Shown here: positions 6,808 through 14,641 of the stretch, in pieces
How the letters are laid out: the number at the start of each line of letters is the position of its first letter
Position numbering within the stretch: the stretch's first letter is position 1
Origin: Verrucomicrobiales bacterium
GTDB taxonomy: Bacteria; Verrucomicrobiota; Verrucomicrobiia; Verrucomicrobiales; DEV007
Length of the DNA stretch: 16,387 bases
NCBI GenBank assembly: GCA_007123695.1
Contig: SLGN01000698.1
Location: 1-16,387 of the forward strand
Reading direction: 5' to 3'
Program-made: the position numbers and the translations under genes
Notes under the pieces: generated by a model
What the model was told of the DNA's origin: nothing
What the model saw: the letters and a program-made list of their open reading frames with translations, nothing else
Databases searched by the model: none

Positions 6808-7896
6808 ATGAACATGAAAGCCCCCGCATCGCTCCTGTCCATTGTCCTGTTCTTGCTCTACGGTTTCACCACGGCCGGGGAAACGGTCGTCTTCGTGTCC
6901 GAGAGCGGGCACAAGCGCATCGCCGTCTTCGCCCTCGACGAAGAGGCGGGCGAACTCTCGCGGCGCGGCGACGTGCTGCTTGAGGGCTCTCCCGGATCCC
7001 TCGCCCTGAGCGCCGACGGCAGCAAGATCTACGCGGCGGTGCGCAGCGAGAAAAAATTCGCGACGCTCGCCGTCGATCCCGCCACGGGCCTGCCGGAACC
7101 GCTTTCCTACATCGCCGCAGCGGGCAATCCCGCCTACGTCCACCCCGACGCGACGGGCAAGTGGCTGCTCGCCGCCTACTACGGCGAAGGCCTCGTGAGC
7201 GTCAGCCGCATCGACGACGGCGGCGAGGTCGCCAGCGAGCCCGTCTGCGTCCTCGACATCGGCCCGAAGGCCCATTGTATCCGCACCGATCCGCAGAACC
7301 GCTTCGCCTTCTGCCCGCACCCCATGGACCTGAACTGCGTCGATCAATTCCGCTTCGACGCGGCGACGGGCGACCTCGAGCTGAACGACCCGCCGACGAT
7401 GCCGGGGGAAAAGGGAGCGGGCCCCCGCCACATCAAGTTCCATCCCGGCGGCCGCTGGGCCTACGTCGTCAACGAGCAGGGAAAGAGCGTGACCTTCTGC
7501 CACTACGACGAGGCCACCGGCCTGCTCTCGAAGCAGCAGACGCTCTCCACCCATCCCGAGGACTGGGACCCCTCGACGGGGAGCTGCGCCGAGATCAAAA
7601 TCAGCGAAGACGGCCGTTTCGTCTATGCGTCGAACCGAGGGCACGACAGCATCGCCTCCTTCTCCATCGATCCGGCGACCGGCCGCCTCGAAGCGCTCGA
7701 GCGCGTCGCCACGGCGAAGACTCCCCGCTCCTTCGACATCCTCCCCGGCGGCCGCTTTCTCGTTGCGGCGGGCCAGGGCGAAGACATGCTGGCCCTCTAC
7801 CGGCGCGATCCCGAGACCGGCCGCCTCGAGCGCATCCAGACCCTCGCCTGCGGCAAGAGCCCGGCGTGGGTGATGGGGCTGCGGCTTTCCGAGTAG
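6808..7896 (+). CDS. Secreted lactonase-type seven-bladed beta-propeller protein (6-phosphogluconolactonase-like)
   Basis: The 362-residue protein begins with a signal peptide (about 1-23, MNMKAPASLLSIVLFLLYGF), so it is exported, probably to the periplasm. The rest consists of regular beta-propeller blades with recurring patterns such as FALDEEAGEL, VDPATGLPEPL, FDAATGDLEL, YDEATGLLSK and IDPATGRLE. It also contains GAGPRHIKFHPGGRWAYVVN and YASNRGHDSIASF. These are typical of the lactonase family that includes YbhE/Pgl. Length matches the family. Secreted members of this family often have no proven substrate, so the sugar-lactone hydrolase role is inferred by family only. It diverges from the aminotransferase-panC pair across a 128-bp gap and is followed 70 bp later by mgtE on the same strand. 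Confidence 0.9.
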   Translation: MNMKAPASLLSIVLFLLYGFTTAGETVVFVSESGHKRIAVFALDEEAGELSRRGDVLLEGSPGSLALSADGSKIYAAVRSEKKFATLAVDPATGLPEPLSYIAAAGNPAYVHPDATGKWLLAAYYGEGLVSVSRIDDGGEVASEPVCVLDIGPKAHCIRTDPQNRFAFCPHPMDLNCVDQFRFDAATGDLELNDPPTMPGEKGAGPRHIKFHPGGRWAYVVNEQGKSVTFCHYDEATGLLSKQQTLSTHPEDWDPSTGSCAEIKISEDGRFVYASNRGHDSIASFSIDPATGRLEALERVATAKTPRSFDILPGGRFLVAAGQGEDMLALYRRDPETGRLERIQTLACGKSPAWVMGLRLSE

Positions 7897-7966
7897 ACCC
7901 AACGAGACGCGCCACGCGGCCCGGACCCGGCGCGCCCGACTCCGACGCGGCACCCCGCCCCACGGC

Positions 7967-9313
7967 ATGAAGAAGACCGTCACCGCAGAATCGATCCAGA
8001 GGCTCATCGCGAAGAACCGAGTCGGCGCCCTCGCCGTGGCCTTCGAGCGCGGGCACCCTTCGGTCATCGCCGAGGGCCTCGCGCCCGAACCGGTCGAGGA
8101 AGTCGCCCGGCTGCTTGAAAAAATCGACCGCGAGAAGCGAATCGACATCTTCAGCTACCTGCCCGACGAGGTGCAGGTCGATCTCGCCGCGCGCATGCCC
8201 GACCGCGAGCTTGTCGGCTTGCTCGAAGATCTCTCCCACGACGAGCGTGCCGACCTTGTCGAAGAGCTGCCCGAAGACCGGCGCGACGCCGCGCTGGCGC
8301 AGCTGAAACCCGAGGAGCGCGCCGACATCGAGCGCCTCAAGGGCTATCCCGAGGGCACCGTCGGCGCGGTGATGACCTCCGATTTCGTCAGCCTGCCGGC
8401 CGACAGCACCGCCCGCGGGGCGCTCGCCCATCTGCGCCGCACCGCCTCGGGCGCGGAGACGATCTACTATTCCTACGTCCTCGACGGCGACCGGCGCATC
8501 CAGGGCGTCGTGACGCTCAAGGATCTCGTCCTCGCGCCCGGCGACCAGCCGGTGGCCGAGCTGATGAACCCCGACGTGATGACCGTGCGGGCGCGCCAGT
8601 CGGCCGAGGAGGCGGTGAACCTGCTCCAGCAGCTCGACCTCATCGCCCTGCCCGTGCTCGACCGAAACGGGCTCATGGTCGGCATCGTCACCCACGACGA
8701 CCTCCACGACGTCGCCGAGGAAGCCAGCACCGAGGACTTCCACCGCCTCGGCGGAGCGGCGGGCCTGATCCACACGCCCCTGCGGTCGGCCTCGCTGCCT
8801 CAGCTCATCGCCAAGCGGCTGCCCTGGCTGATGGTCCTCGTCTTCATGAACATTTTCTCGGGGGCGGGCATCGCCTACTTCGAGGACACGATCGCCGCGG
8901 CGGTGTCGCTGGTTTTCTTCCTGCCCCTGCTGATCGACAGCGGCGGCAACGCGGGCTCGCAGTCCGCCACCCTGATGGTGCGCGCCCTCGCCACCGGCGA
9001 CGTGCGCATGCGCGACTGGTTCCGGCTGCTGAGGCGCGAAGTCGGCGTGGCCCTCGTCCTCGGCCTCTGCATGGGTGCGGGCGTGGCCTTCATCGGGGCC
9101 TTCCGCGCCGGTCCCGATATCGCCGTGGTCGTGTCGCTGACGATGGTCACCACGGTGCTGGCCGGCAGCCTCATCGGCATGTCGCTGCCCTTCCTGCTGA
9201 CTCGGCTGAAGCTCGATCCCGCCACCGCCAGCGCCCCGCTCATCACCTCCCTCGCCGACATCTCGGGGGTGATGATCTACTTCTCGGTGGCGCGCTGGCT
9301 CCTCGGCGTGTGA
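7967..9313 (+). CDS. mgtE: Magnesium transporter MgtE
   Basis: The 448-residue inner-membrane protein is a Mg2+ channel/transporter gated by cytoplasmic Mg2+. Residues 1-130 form the alpha-helical MgtE N domain, with repeated helices such as DLSHDERADLVEELPEDRRD. Two CBS domains follow (about 137-195 and 200-255). The pore domain (285-448) has about five helices. It includes the signature SGGNAGSQSATL (325-336) and DPATASAPLITSLADISG (417-434), where D431 matches the selectivity aspartate of the Thermus enzyme. Length is normal. It begins 70 bp after the lactonase gene; no magnesium riboswitch fits in that gap and no terminator follows the stop. The 3' end faces the Wzc-like remnant. Confidence 0.96.
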   Translation: MKKTVTAESIQRLIAKNRVGALAVAFERGHPSVIAEGLAPEPVEEVARLLEKIDREKRIDIFSYLPDEVQVDLAARMPDRELVGLLEDLSHDERADLVEELPEDRRDAALAQLKPEERADIERLKGYPEGTVGAVMTSDFVSLPADSTARGALAHLRRTASGAETIYYSYVLDGDRRIQGVVTLKDLVLAPGDQPVAELMNPDVMTVRARQSAEEAVNLLQQLDLIALPVLDRNGLMVGIVTHDDLHDVAEEASTEDFHRLGGAAGLIHTPLRSASLPQLIAKRLPWLMVLVFMNIFSGAGIAYFEDTIAAAVSLVFFLPLLIDSGGNAGSQSATLMVRALATGDVRMRDWFRLLRREVGVALVLGLCMGAGVAFIGAFRAGPDIAVVVSLTMVTTVLAGSLIGMSLPFLLTRLKLDPATASAPLITSLADISGVMIYFSVARWLLGV

Positions 9314-9349
9314 CCCCGCCCAGGCAGCCGCCGCTCCGGGGGATGGGGC

Positions 9350-10162
9350 CAATTTTCCGCCGACTAGGATCAGCGCCACAGGTGGGGCGCCGACGCGGGA
9401 AAGCCGGGCGACGCGCTCCTCGACCTCCTGCTTCCTCGAGCGTCCCTTGCCCACGACGACGACGCCCTGGTCGGTGAGGGAGGACAAAAGCCGCACGATC
9501 TCGGGATCGTCGCTCTCGACTGCCTCGATGAAGATGTTGTCGAAGCTCTCTTTCATTTGCTCCCGCCCCTCGACGAAGCGCTCGCGGTCGCGGATGTGGC
9601 AGGGATCGAGATCGAGCAGGAAAAGGTCGGGATGCTCGCCCGTCAGGATCTGCCCCTGGTTGCTGCCGGGCCGCACCGAGACAAGCAGGGTACGCCGTCC
9701 GTTCTCGGCGGCGGCGAGGGCGATCCGGCGTGCGCCCCCCCCCCCCGGCCGCGAGCTTGGGCTCGGGCGCGGTGATGAGAATGGCCCGGTGCCGGTAGCC
9801 CCCGAGATACTGCATCAGGGCGGGAGGCTTCACGGGCCGTTGCTTCTTCTTCGAATCGGACCAGTCGGCGATCACGGGCAGGCCGAGGCGAGCCTCGAGC
9901 TGGCGTCCGCTGGAGACGGGGATGCCCGAAAGCACCGCGAAGACGCCCATCGCGCCGACGAGGGCGGCCCCTCCGAAGCCCCCGGCGGCGAGGTGCAGCA
10001 TCAGGCTGGGCTTCGCCTTTTTGTAGGGGAGCATCGGCTCGGAGATCGCGGTGACGGAGGTCTTGACGCTGCGGGCCAGCTCGCTCAGTTCGGTCTCGTG
10101 GCCCGCGACCTTCGCTTTGAAGGGTGCGGTAGTTCGGGTGCGACTCAGTGAACTTCTCCCGC
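9350..10162 (-). pseudogene. Wzc/GumC-like exopolysaccharide chain-length protein, N-terminally truncated and frameshifted
   Basis: Reading the minus strand from 10162 gives REKFTESHPNYRTL, the end of a coiled coil typical of Wzz/Wzc proteins. An extra base near 10117-10124 (ACCCTTCAAAGCG) shifts the frame, which resumes as KAKVAGHETELSELARS. Then come PYKKAKPSLM and a membrane helix near 10000-9920, matching the second helix of Wzc. A kinase-like domain follows: RAILITAPEPKLAAGG, then a run of 12 G (9735-9746) that breaks the frame again. It resumes as ARRIALAAAENGRRTLLVS, DLFLLDLDPCHIRDRE, SFDNIFIEAVESDDPEIVRL and GAPPVALILVGG. The Walker A GKT/S is missing, so the domain was not an active tyrosine kinase. 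No stop is met before the mgtE antisense region, so the end at 9350 is approximate. The N-terminal half is absent. Confidence 0.75.
9735..9746 (-). repeat. 12-bp G homopolymer inside the Wzc-like remnant
   Basis: Twelve consecutive C on the plus strand (G on the coding strand) sit exactly where the frame changes. A tract of 11 G would join LITAPEPKLAAGG to the downstream ARRIALAAAENG in frame. It is either a slippage site in vivo or a sequencing/assembly error. Confidence 0.8.
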
Positions 10163-10500
10163 GCCGCGCCGAACATTGGCTCGTCGGCGCCGGGGCGGGA
10201 AAAGTGCTGATGGGCTACCCGCATTCGCACAACCTCGTGATCGGCTACTTCAAGGGAATCGGCCTCTTCGGGGCGCTGGCGATCGCGGTGCTCTGCCTCG
10301 TCATCCTCGCGCGGGCGGGCCGTTGGACAGTGCGGATGCTGCGGTGCGGAGGCGACGCGACCGACGCGAGGATCCTCGGCTGCTACATGTCGGCGGTCGT
10401 CTACGTGCTTGCCAACAAGATGAGCGACAGCTTCGGCCCCTCGACCATCGGCTTCCTCTGGACTGTCTATCTTGCGGCGGTGGCGGCCGGCCACGGGTAG
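10162..10500 (+). pseudogene. O-antigen ligase/polymerase-like protein, C-terminal fragment
   Basis: The plus frame reads RRAEHWLVGAGAGKVLMG and then YPHSHNLVIGYFKGIGLFG, followed by hydrophobic segments around AIAVLCLVILARA and FLWTVYLAAVAA, and ends at TAG 10498-10500. The GxGAG...HSHN pattern followed by two helices is characteristic of the C-terminal third of Wzy/WaaL-type O-antigen ligase proteins, membrane enzymes that polymerise or attach polysaccharide. Only about 113 residues remain of the usual 400-450. Upstream the similarity stops where the minus-strand Wzc-like fragment begins. The frame is open back to an ATG at 10051, but that part is antisense to the Wzc-like fragment, so this is unlikely to be a functional gene. 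Confidence 0.7.
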
Positions 10501-10537
10501 GAGATTGCGCGGCGAACGCGGACGGAGACCGGCACGC

Positions 10538-10554
10538 GACGGTGGCGCACCGTC
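10538..10554. terminator. Hairpin between convergent gene ends
   Basis: GACGGTG-GCG-CACCGTC forms a perfect 7-bp stem between the stop of the O-antigen ligase fragment (10500) and the stop of the methyltransferase gene (10553-10555). There is no T-tract on either strand, so a terminator role is only a possibility. Confidence 0.3.
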
Positions 10555-11542
10555 ATGCAGCCGTGACGGGCGGCGATCCTGGAACGACCGGGAAGACGAG
10601 CAAAGCATCGGGTAGCCCGCCGCGATCCCCGACGAGGGCGTTCCCCGCACGCCGCAGCAGCGCTGCGAATCCTCCGGCGCCGGGACTGCGGTGAGGGTAG
10701 ATTCGGTAGCCGGGATGGTTCCCCAGGGGCGATCGGAACTCCTCGAGGTGGGGCACTTCCAGGGCGGTGAAATCGGGCCGCCGCGAGAGAAAGCGCTCCA
10801 CCGCCCCCTCGTTCTCGCGCAGGCTGAAGGTGCAGGTGGTGTAGAGCAGCGCGCCGCCCGGAGCGACCGCGTCCGCCGCCGCCGCGAGGATGCGGGCCTG
10901 GCGACGGGCGTTCCCCTTCACCGTCGCGGGATGGAAGCAGCCGGGATTGGGAATCCCCTTGGCGAGCAGCGATTGGCCCGAGCAGGGGGCGTCGACGAGG
11001 CAGAGATCGAAGGCGGCGGGCGCCAGCGCGGCGAGGGCCTCGGCGTCGAGCCGCTGGGTGAAAGCGTTGCGAACGCGGCACCGTGCGAGATTGTGGCGCA
11101 GCGGTCCGAGCCGTTTGCCCTCGACCTCGTTCGCGAGGATCAGCTCGGGGCGCAGCAGGACCGAGGCGAGTATGGACTTGCCTCCGGGCGCGGCGCAGAG
11201 GTCGAGGACGCGGGGTGGACGCGGCGGACGCGCCGCGAGCATCGCCGACCCGGTCGCGACCGAGGCGAAGTCGAGCGGGTAGATCTCGCCGCGGGCGTAG
11301 GCGGACGAGCGCCCGGCCTTGGTCCCGGGGCGCAGCAGCTCGACGGACTCCGGCAGCCAGGGGGGCAGCTCCGCACGCGGCTCGGTCTCGAGCTCGCCGG
11401 GTCGCGGCGGCACGGTCCAGAGCACGGCGCCGCCTTTCGCCGGCGAATCGGTCAAGGCCGCGAGAAAGGCGGCCTGCTCTCCCGCGTCGGCAGGAAAGAG
11501 GCTCTCGGCAGCCCGCTTCATCAGGTTGGTCGCTTCGCCCAT
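10553..11542 (-). CDS. NOL1/NOP2/Sun-family RNA (cytosine-5)-methyltransferase
   Basis: The 329-residue enzyme transfers a methyl group from S-adenosylmethionine to C5 of a cytosine in RNA, probably rRNA. It has GEIYPLDFASV (85-95) and the SAM-binding motif VLDLCAAPGGKS (112-123). VDAPCSG (183-189, with Cys187) and LLYTTCTFSLRENE (232-245, with the likely catalytic Cys237) form the paired-cysteine active site. It lacks the N-terminal NusB-like domain of RsmB and the C-terminal extension of RsmF, so it is a short stand-alone core; the exact target is not predictable. The start at 11542 gives a normal N-terminus; M8 is an alternative. It is divergent from mrp across a 103-bp gap. Confidence 0.92.
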   Translation of the reverse strand: MGEATNLMKRAAESLFPADAGEQAAFLAALTDSPAKGGAVLWTVPPRPGELETEPRAELPPWLPESVELLRPGTKAGRSSAYARGEIYPLDFASVATGSAMLAARPPRPPRVLDLCAAPGGKSILASVLLRPELILANEVEGKRLGPLRHNLARCRVRNAFTQRLDAEALAALAPAAFDLCLVDAPCSGQSLLAKGIPNPGCFHPATVKGNARRQARILAAAADAVAPGGALLYTTCTFSLRENEGAVERFLSRRPDFTALEVPHLEEFRSPLGNHPGYRIYPHRSPGAGGFAALLRRAGNALVGDRGGLPDALLVFPVVPGSPPVTAA

Positions 11543-11645
11543 TTTCTGTCGGCCTTTGCCTTTCGCGTCTCGCTCTTTTCCTTTTGCCTCCCCGCTGGAC
11601 TTCCCGCCGTAACGGCGTATCGGAACCTTTCAACGCAGCCTTTCC

Positions 11646-12695
11646 ATGATCAACGAAGAAACCATCCGCGAAACCCTCCGCAAAGTGCCCTACCCGGGCT
11701 TCAGCCGCGACATTCTCTCCTTCGGCATCGTCAAGCGCATCGAGGTGGACGGCGGCGACGTCTCGGTCTTCGTCAGTCTCGCGACCCGGGATCCGGCGGT
11801 GCCGCGTGCGATCCACGAGGGCATCGAGTCGGCACTCGGCGCCCTGGAGGGCATCGGGAAGGTGCGGATCGACTTCGACCTCAAGGACCCGCCCGACCCC
11901 GTCGCCTCCAGCAATCCGGCCGCAGGGCAGTCGTCCATCCCCGGGGTCCGCAAGATCATCGCGGTGGCGAGCGGCAAGGGCGGCGTCGGGAAATCGACCG
12001 TCTCGACGAACCTCGCCATCGCCCTGAGCCGCACCGGCGCCCGCGTCGGCCTCTGCGACTGCGATCTCTACGGCCCCAGCATCGCCCTGATGCTCGGCGC
12101 CACCGACCGCCAGCCCATGGCCACCGACAAAAACGAAATCATCCCGATCGAGGCGCACGGCATCAAGGCGATCTCGATGGGCTTCCTCCTCGGCGAGGAC
12201 TCGCCGGTGATCGTGCGCGGCCCGCTTGCGACGCGCTACACCCAGCAATTCCTCCGCCAGTGCCTCTGGGGCGAGCTCGACTACCTCGTGCTCGACCTTC
12301 CTCCCGGCACCGGCGACATCCAGTTGACCATCGTCCAGACCGTGGCCGTCGACGGCAGCGTCGTCGTCACGACACCTCAGGAGGTCGCCCTGATCGACGC
12401 CCGCAAGGCCGTCGCCATGTTCCGCAAGGTCAACGTGCCGGTCTCGGGGGTGGTCGAGAACATGGCCTGGTTCGAATGCGACATGGGCAAGAAATACTTC
12501 ATCTTCGGCGAGGGCGGCGGGGCGGCCGAGGCCGAGCGCCTCGGGGTGCCGCTGCTGGCGCAGATCCCCATCGACATCGCCACCCGCGACCGGGCCGACC
12601 GCGGCGAGCCCATCGCCACTGTCGACCCGGCCGAAAGCTCCGTCTCGGCGGCCTTCGCCGACCTCGCCCGCCAGCTCGCCGCCACCCTCGGCTAG
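11646..12695 (+). CDS. mrp: Mrp/ApbC-family P-loop ATPase, iron-sulfur cluster carrier type
   Basis: The 349-residue cytoplasmic protein belongs to the Mrp/NBP35 family that carries and transfers Fe-S clusters. Residues 1-80 form the MIP18/DUF59 domain. A linker leads to the ParA/MinD-like ATPase, with the deviant Walker A ASGKGGVGKSTVSTNLA (108-124), CDCDLYGPSIALMLG (137-151) and YLVLDLPPGTGDIQLT (213-228). The C-terminal cluster-binding CxxC of most Mrp proteins is not kept: the segment reads ENMAWFECDMGKKYFIFGEGG, with one cysteine (C278). Other Mrp lineages also lack this pair, so it may still act by a variant mechanism. It probably shares a transcript with the fusion aspartase gene that starts 28 bp downstream. 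Confidence 0.94.
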   Translation: MINEETIRETLRKVPYPGFSRDILSFGIVKRIEVDGGDVSVFVSLATRDPAVPRAIHEGIESALGALEGIGKVRIDFDLKDPPDPVASSNPAAGQSSIPGVRKIIAVASGKGGVGKSTVSTNLAIALSRTGARVGLCDCDLYGPSIALMLGATDRQPMATDKNEIIPIEAHGIKAISMGFLLGEDSPVIVRGPLATRYTQQFLRQCLWGELDYLVLDLPPGTGDIQLTIVQTVAVDGSVVVTTPQEVALIDARKAVAMFRKVNVPVSGVVENMAWFECDMGKKYFIFGEGGGAAEAERLGVPLLAQIPIDIATRDRADRGEPIATVDPAESSVSAAFADLARQLAATLG

Positions 12696-12723
12696 GCCTC
12701 GACAGCGATCCCACGATCCCGGC

Positions 12724-14589
12724 ATGCCTCTGGAAATCACACCCGAACTCGTCGCCCGCGTCGCCGACGACATGGGCGTGTCCGTCGTCGATCTCGACCG
12801 CTTCGTCGCGCTCGGGTCGCGCCGCCACTACGACACCGGCGATTTCCTCTTCCACGAATCCGCGCCGCGCCGCTTCTTCGGAATCGTGCTCAAGGGGCGG
12901 ATCGGCCTGCAGCGCGGTCTTGCGGGGCGCAGCGTTACCATCGCCCGCCTCACCGAGGGCGCGGTCATCGGCGAGACCCTCTTCATCGACGAACTCGACC
13001 ACAGCGTCTCCGGCCAGGCCCTCGAGGACACCGAAATCTGGGCCGTGCCGCGGGAAGGGGTCGAGTCCTTCCACCGGGACTGCCCCGAAGCCTTCTACCG
13101 CATCGCCGCCCACGCCGCGCGGCGCATCAGCCAGCGCCTCCGCGACACCACCGCGATGCTGATCGAAAGCGAGCGCCGCCGCTCGCCCGTGGCCGGCTAC
13201 CGCCGCGAAAGCGATTCGCTCGGCTCCCGCGAGGTCTCCAATGCGCACTACTACGGCATCCAGACGATGCGGGCGGTGGAGAACTTCCCCTTCTCCGGCA
13301 TCCGGCTCTCGCACTTCCAGCATCTCGTCAACGCCTTCGCCCAAGTCAAGAAGGCCGCCGCCGAGGCCAACGCCGAGCTCGGCGTGCTCGATCCCGACGT
13401 CGCCTCCGCCATCGGCCAGGCCTGCGACCGCATTCTCGCGGGCGAGATGCACGAGCAGTTCGTCGTCGACATGGTCCAGGGCGGGGCCGGCACCTCGTCG
13501 AACATGAACGCCAACGAGGTCGTCGCCAATCTCGCCCTCGAGCTGCTCGGACACCGCAAGGGCGAATACGAGCACTGCCATCCCAACGACCACGTCAACC
13601 GCTCCCAATCGACCAACGACGTCTACCCCACCGCAGTGAAGCTTGCGGTGGTCTCCTCGACGCACGAGACCGTCTCGGCCCTCGGCGTGCTCAAAAAAGC
13701 CTTCCGGGAAAAGGCCGCCGAGTTCGCTGACGTCCTCAAGATGGGGCGCACCGAGAACCAGGACGCCGTTCCCATGACCCTCGGACAGGAGTTCTCGGCC
13801 TACGCCACCATGATCGGCGACGGCATCCGGCGGCTCGAACGCGCCGCCGCCGATCTGCTCGAGGTCAACATGGGAGCGACCGCCATCGGCACCGGGCTGA
13901 ACAGTCCCCCCGGCTACGCCGAACTTTGCACCGCGAAGCTCGCCGAGATCAGCGGGCATCCCGTCGTCCTCGCCCAGGATCTCGTCGAGGCGACCCAGGA
14001 CGCCGCCGACTTCGCGGTGATGAGCAGCGCGCTCAAGGTCACCGCGATCCAGCTCTCCAAGATCTGCAACGATCTCCGCTGGGCCTCTTCCGGACCCCGC
14101 TGCGGTCTCGACGAGATCAACCTGCCGCCGCTCCAGCCGGGCTCCTCGATCATGCCGGGAAAGGTCAATCCCGTGATGCCCGAGGTCGTCAACCAGATCT
14201 GCTACGAGATCATCGGATCCGACCTCACCGTCTCCCTCGCCGCCGAGTCCAGCGAGTTCCAGCTCAACATGGCCGAGCCCATCATCGCCCACAATCTGCT
14301 CGGCAGCCTCATGCTGCTGAAGAACGCCGCCATCGTGCTCACGGCCCGCTGCATCAACGGCATCACCGCGAACCGGGAGAAGTGCGAGGGCTACGTCAAG
14401 AATTCCATCGGCATCGTCACCGCGCTGAACCCGGTCCTCGGCTACGAACGCTCCGCCGCGATCGCCAAGGAGGCCCTCGCCACCGGCCGCGGCGTCTACG
14501 AACTGGTCCTGGAGCGCGGCTGGCTCGACCAAGACACCCTCGACGATCTCCTGAGCCCGGAGAAGATGGCGAATCCGCTGATGAGGTGA
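12724..14589 (+). CDS. aspA: Aspartate ammonia-lyase with N-terminal cyclic-nucleotide-binding-like domain (fusion)
   Basis: A single 621-residue reading frame joins two domains. Residues about 25-150 form a CRP/cNMP-binding-like beta-roll: HYDTGDFLFHE, FFGIVLKGRIGLQRG, LTEGAVIGETLFIDE, and a helical end ARRISQRLRD. After a short linker, residues about 158-621 form a complete aspartase, about as long as E. coli AspA, which converts aspartate to fumarate and ammonia. Markers are SNAHYYGIQTMRAVENFPFSG, GGAGTSSNMNANEV (253-266), NDHVNRSQSTNDVYPT and GRTENQDAVPMTLGQEF. The catalytic serine loop GSSIMPGKVNPVMPE (473-487) and YEIIGSDLTVSLAAESSEF separate it from fumarase. In the sensory domain the Arg of the usual R-S/T-A phosphate cassette is replaced (ELDHSVSG, 90-97), so cAMP binding is doubtful. 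The ATG at 12724 fits the domain start and no stop separates the halves. Confidence 0.95.
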   Translation: MPLEITPELVARVADDMGVSVVDLDRFVALGSRRHYDTGDFLFHESAPRRFFGIVLKGRIGLQRGLAGRSVTIARLTEGAVIGETLFIDELDHSVSGQALEDTEIWAVPREGVESFHRDCPEAFYRIAAHAARRISQRLRDTTAMLIESERRRSPVAGYRRESDSLGSREVSNAHYYGIQTMRAVENFPFSGIRLSHFQHLVNAFAQVKKAAAEANAELGVLDPDVASAIGQACDRILAGEMHEQFVVDMVQGGAGTSSNMNANEVVANLALELLGHRKGEYEHCHPNDHVNRSQSTNDVYPTAVKLAVVSSTHETVSALGVLKKAFREKAAEFADVLKMGRTENQDAVPMTLGQEFSAYATMIGDGIRRLERAAADLLEVNMGATAIGTGLNSPPGYAELCTAKLAEISGHPVVLAQDLVEATQDAADFAVMSSALKVTAIQLSKICNDLRWASSGPRCGLDEINLPPLQPGSSIMPGKVNPVMPEVVNQICYEIIGSDLTVSLAAESSEFQLNMAEPIIAHNLLGSLMLLKNAAIVLTARCINGITANREKCEGYVKNSIGIVTALNPVLGYERSAAIAKEALATGRGVYELVLERGWLDQDTLDDLLSPEKMANPLMR

Positions 14590-14629
14590 GGTTGCGGGAA
14601 GGGGAGGTTTACGGGGACGGTTCTTTTGC

Positions 14630-14641
14630 TACATTCGTCTC
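14630..14641 (+). promoter_or_regulatory. Possible -10 element directly before the MCCF gene
   Basis: TACATT (14630-14635) ends six bases before the ATG at 14642, with TTTACG (14608-14613) 16 bp upstream as a candidate -35. Transcription from it would start at the initiation codon (leaderless), matching the lack of a close Shine-Dalgarno site. It implies a promoter separate from that of aspA. Confidence 0.4.

Noticed and set aside
7897..7966. Possible magnesium riboswitch upstream of mgtE
   Set aside because: Only 70 bp separate the genes, too short for a known Mg2+ riboswitch, and no suitable fold was seen.
7601..9676. Minus-strand frame of 691 codons opposite mgtE
   Set aside because: Only its first ~110 codons (the Wzc-like part) look like protein; the rest is antisense to mgtE and the lactonase gene.
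11605..11617. CGCCG-TAA-CGGCG inverted repeat between the methyltransferase and mrp
   Set aside because: Too short and expected by chance in GC-rich DNA; no other regulatory sign.
10467..12773. Minus-strand frame of 768 codons across mrp and the methyltransferase gene
   Set aside because: It is antisense to mrp and out of frame with the methyltransferase; its translation is low-complexity and has no recognisable domain.
12499..14532. Minus-strand frame of 677 codons opposite the aspartase
   Set aside because: Open only because of the GC-rich codon pattern of aspA; composition is GC-driven and no motifs are visible.
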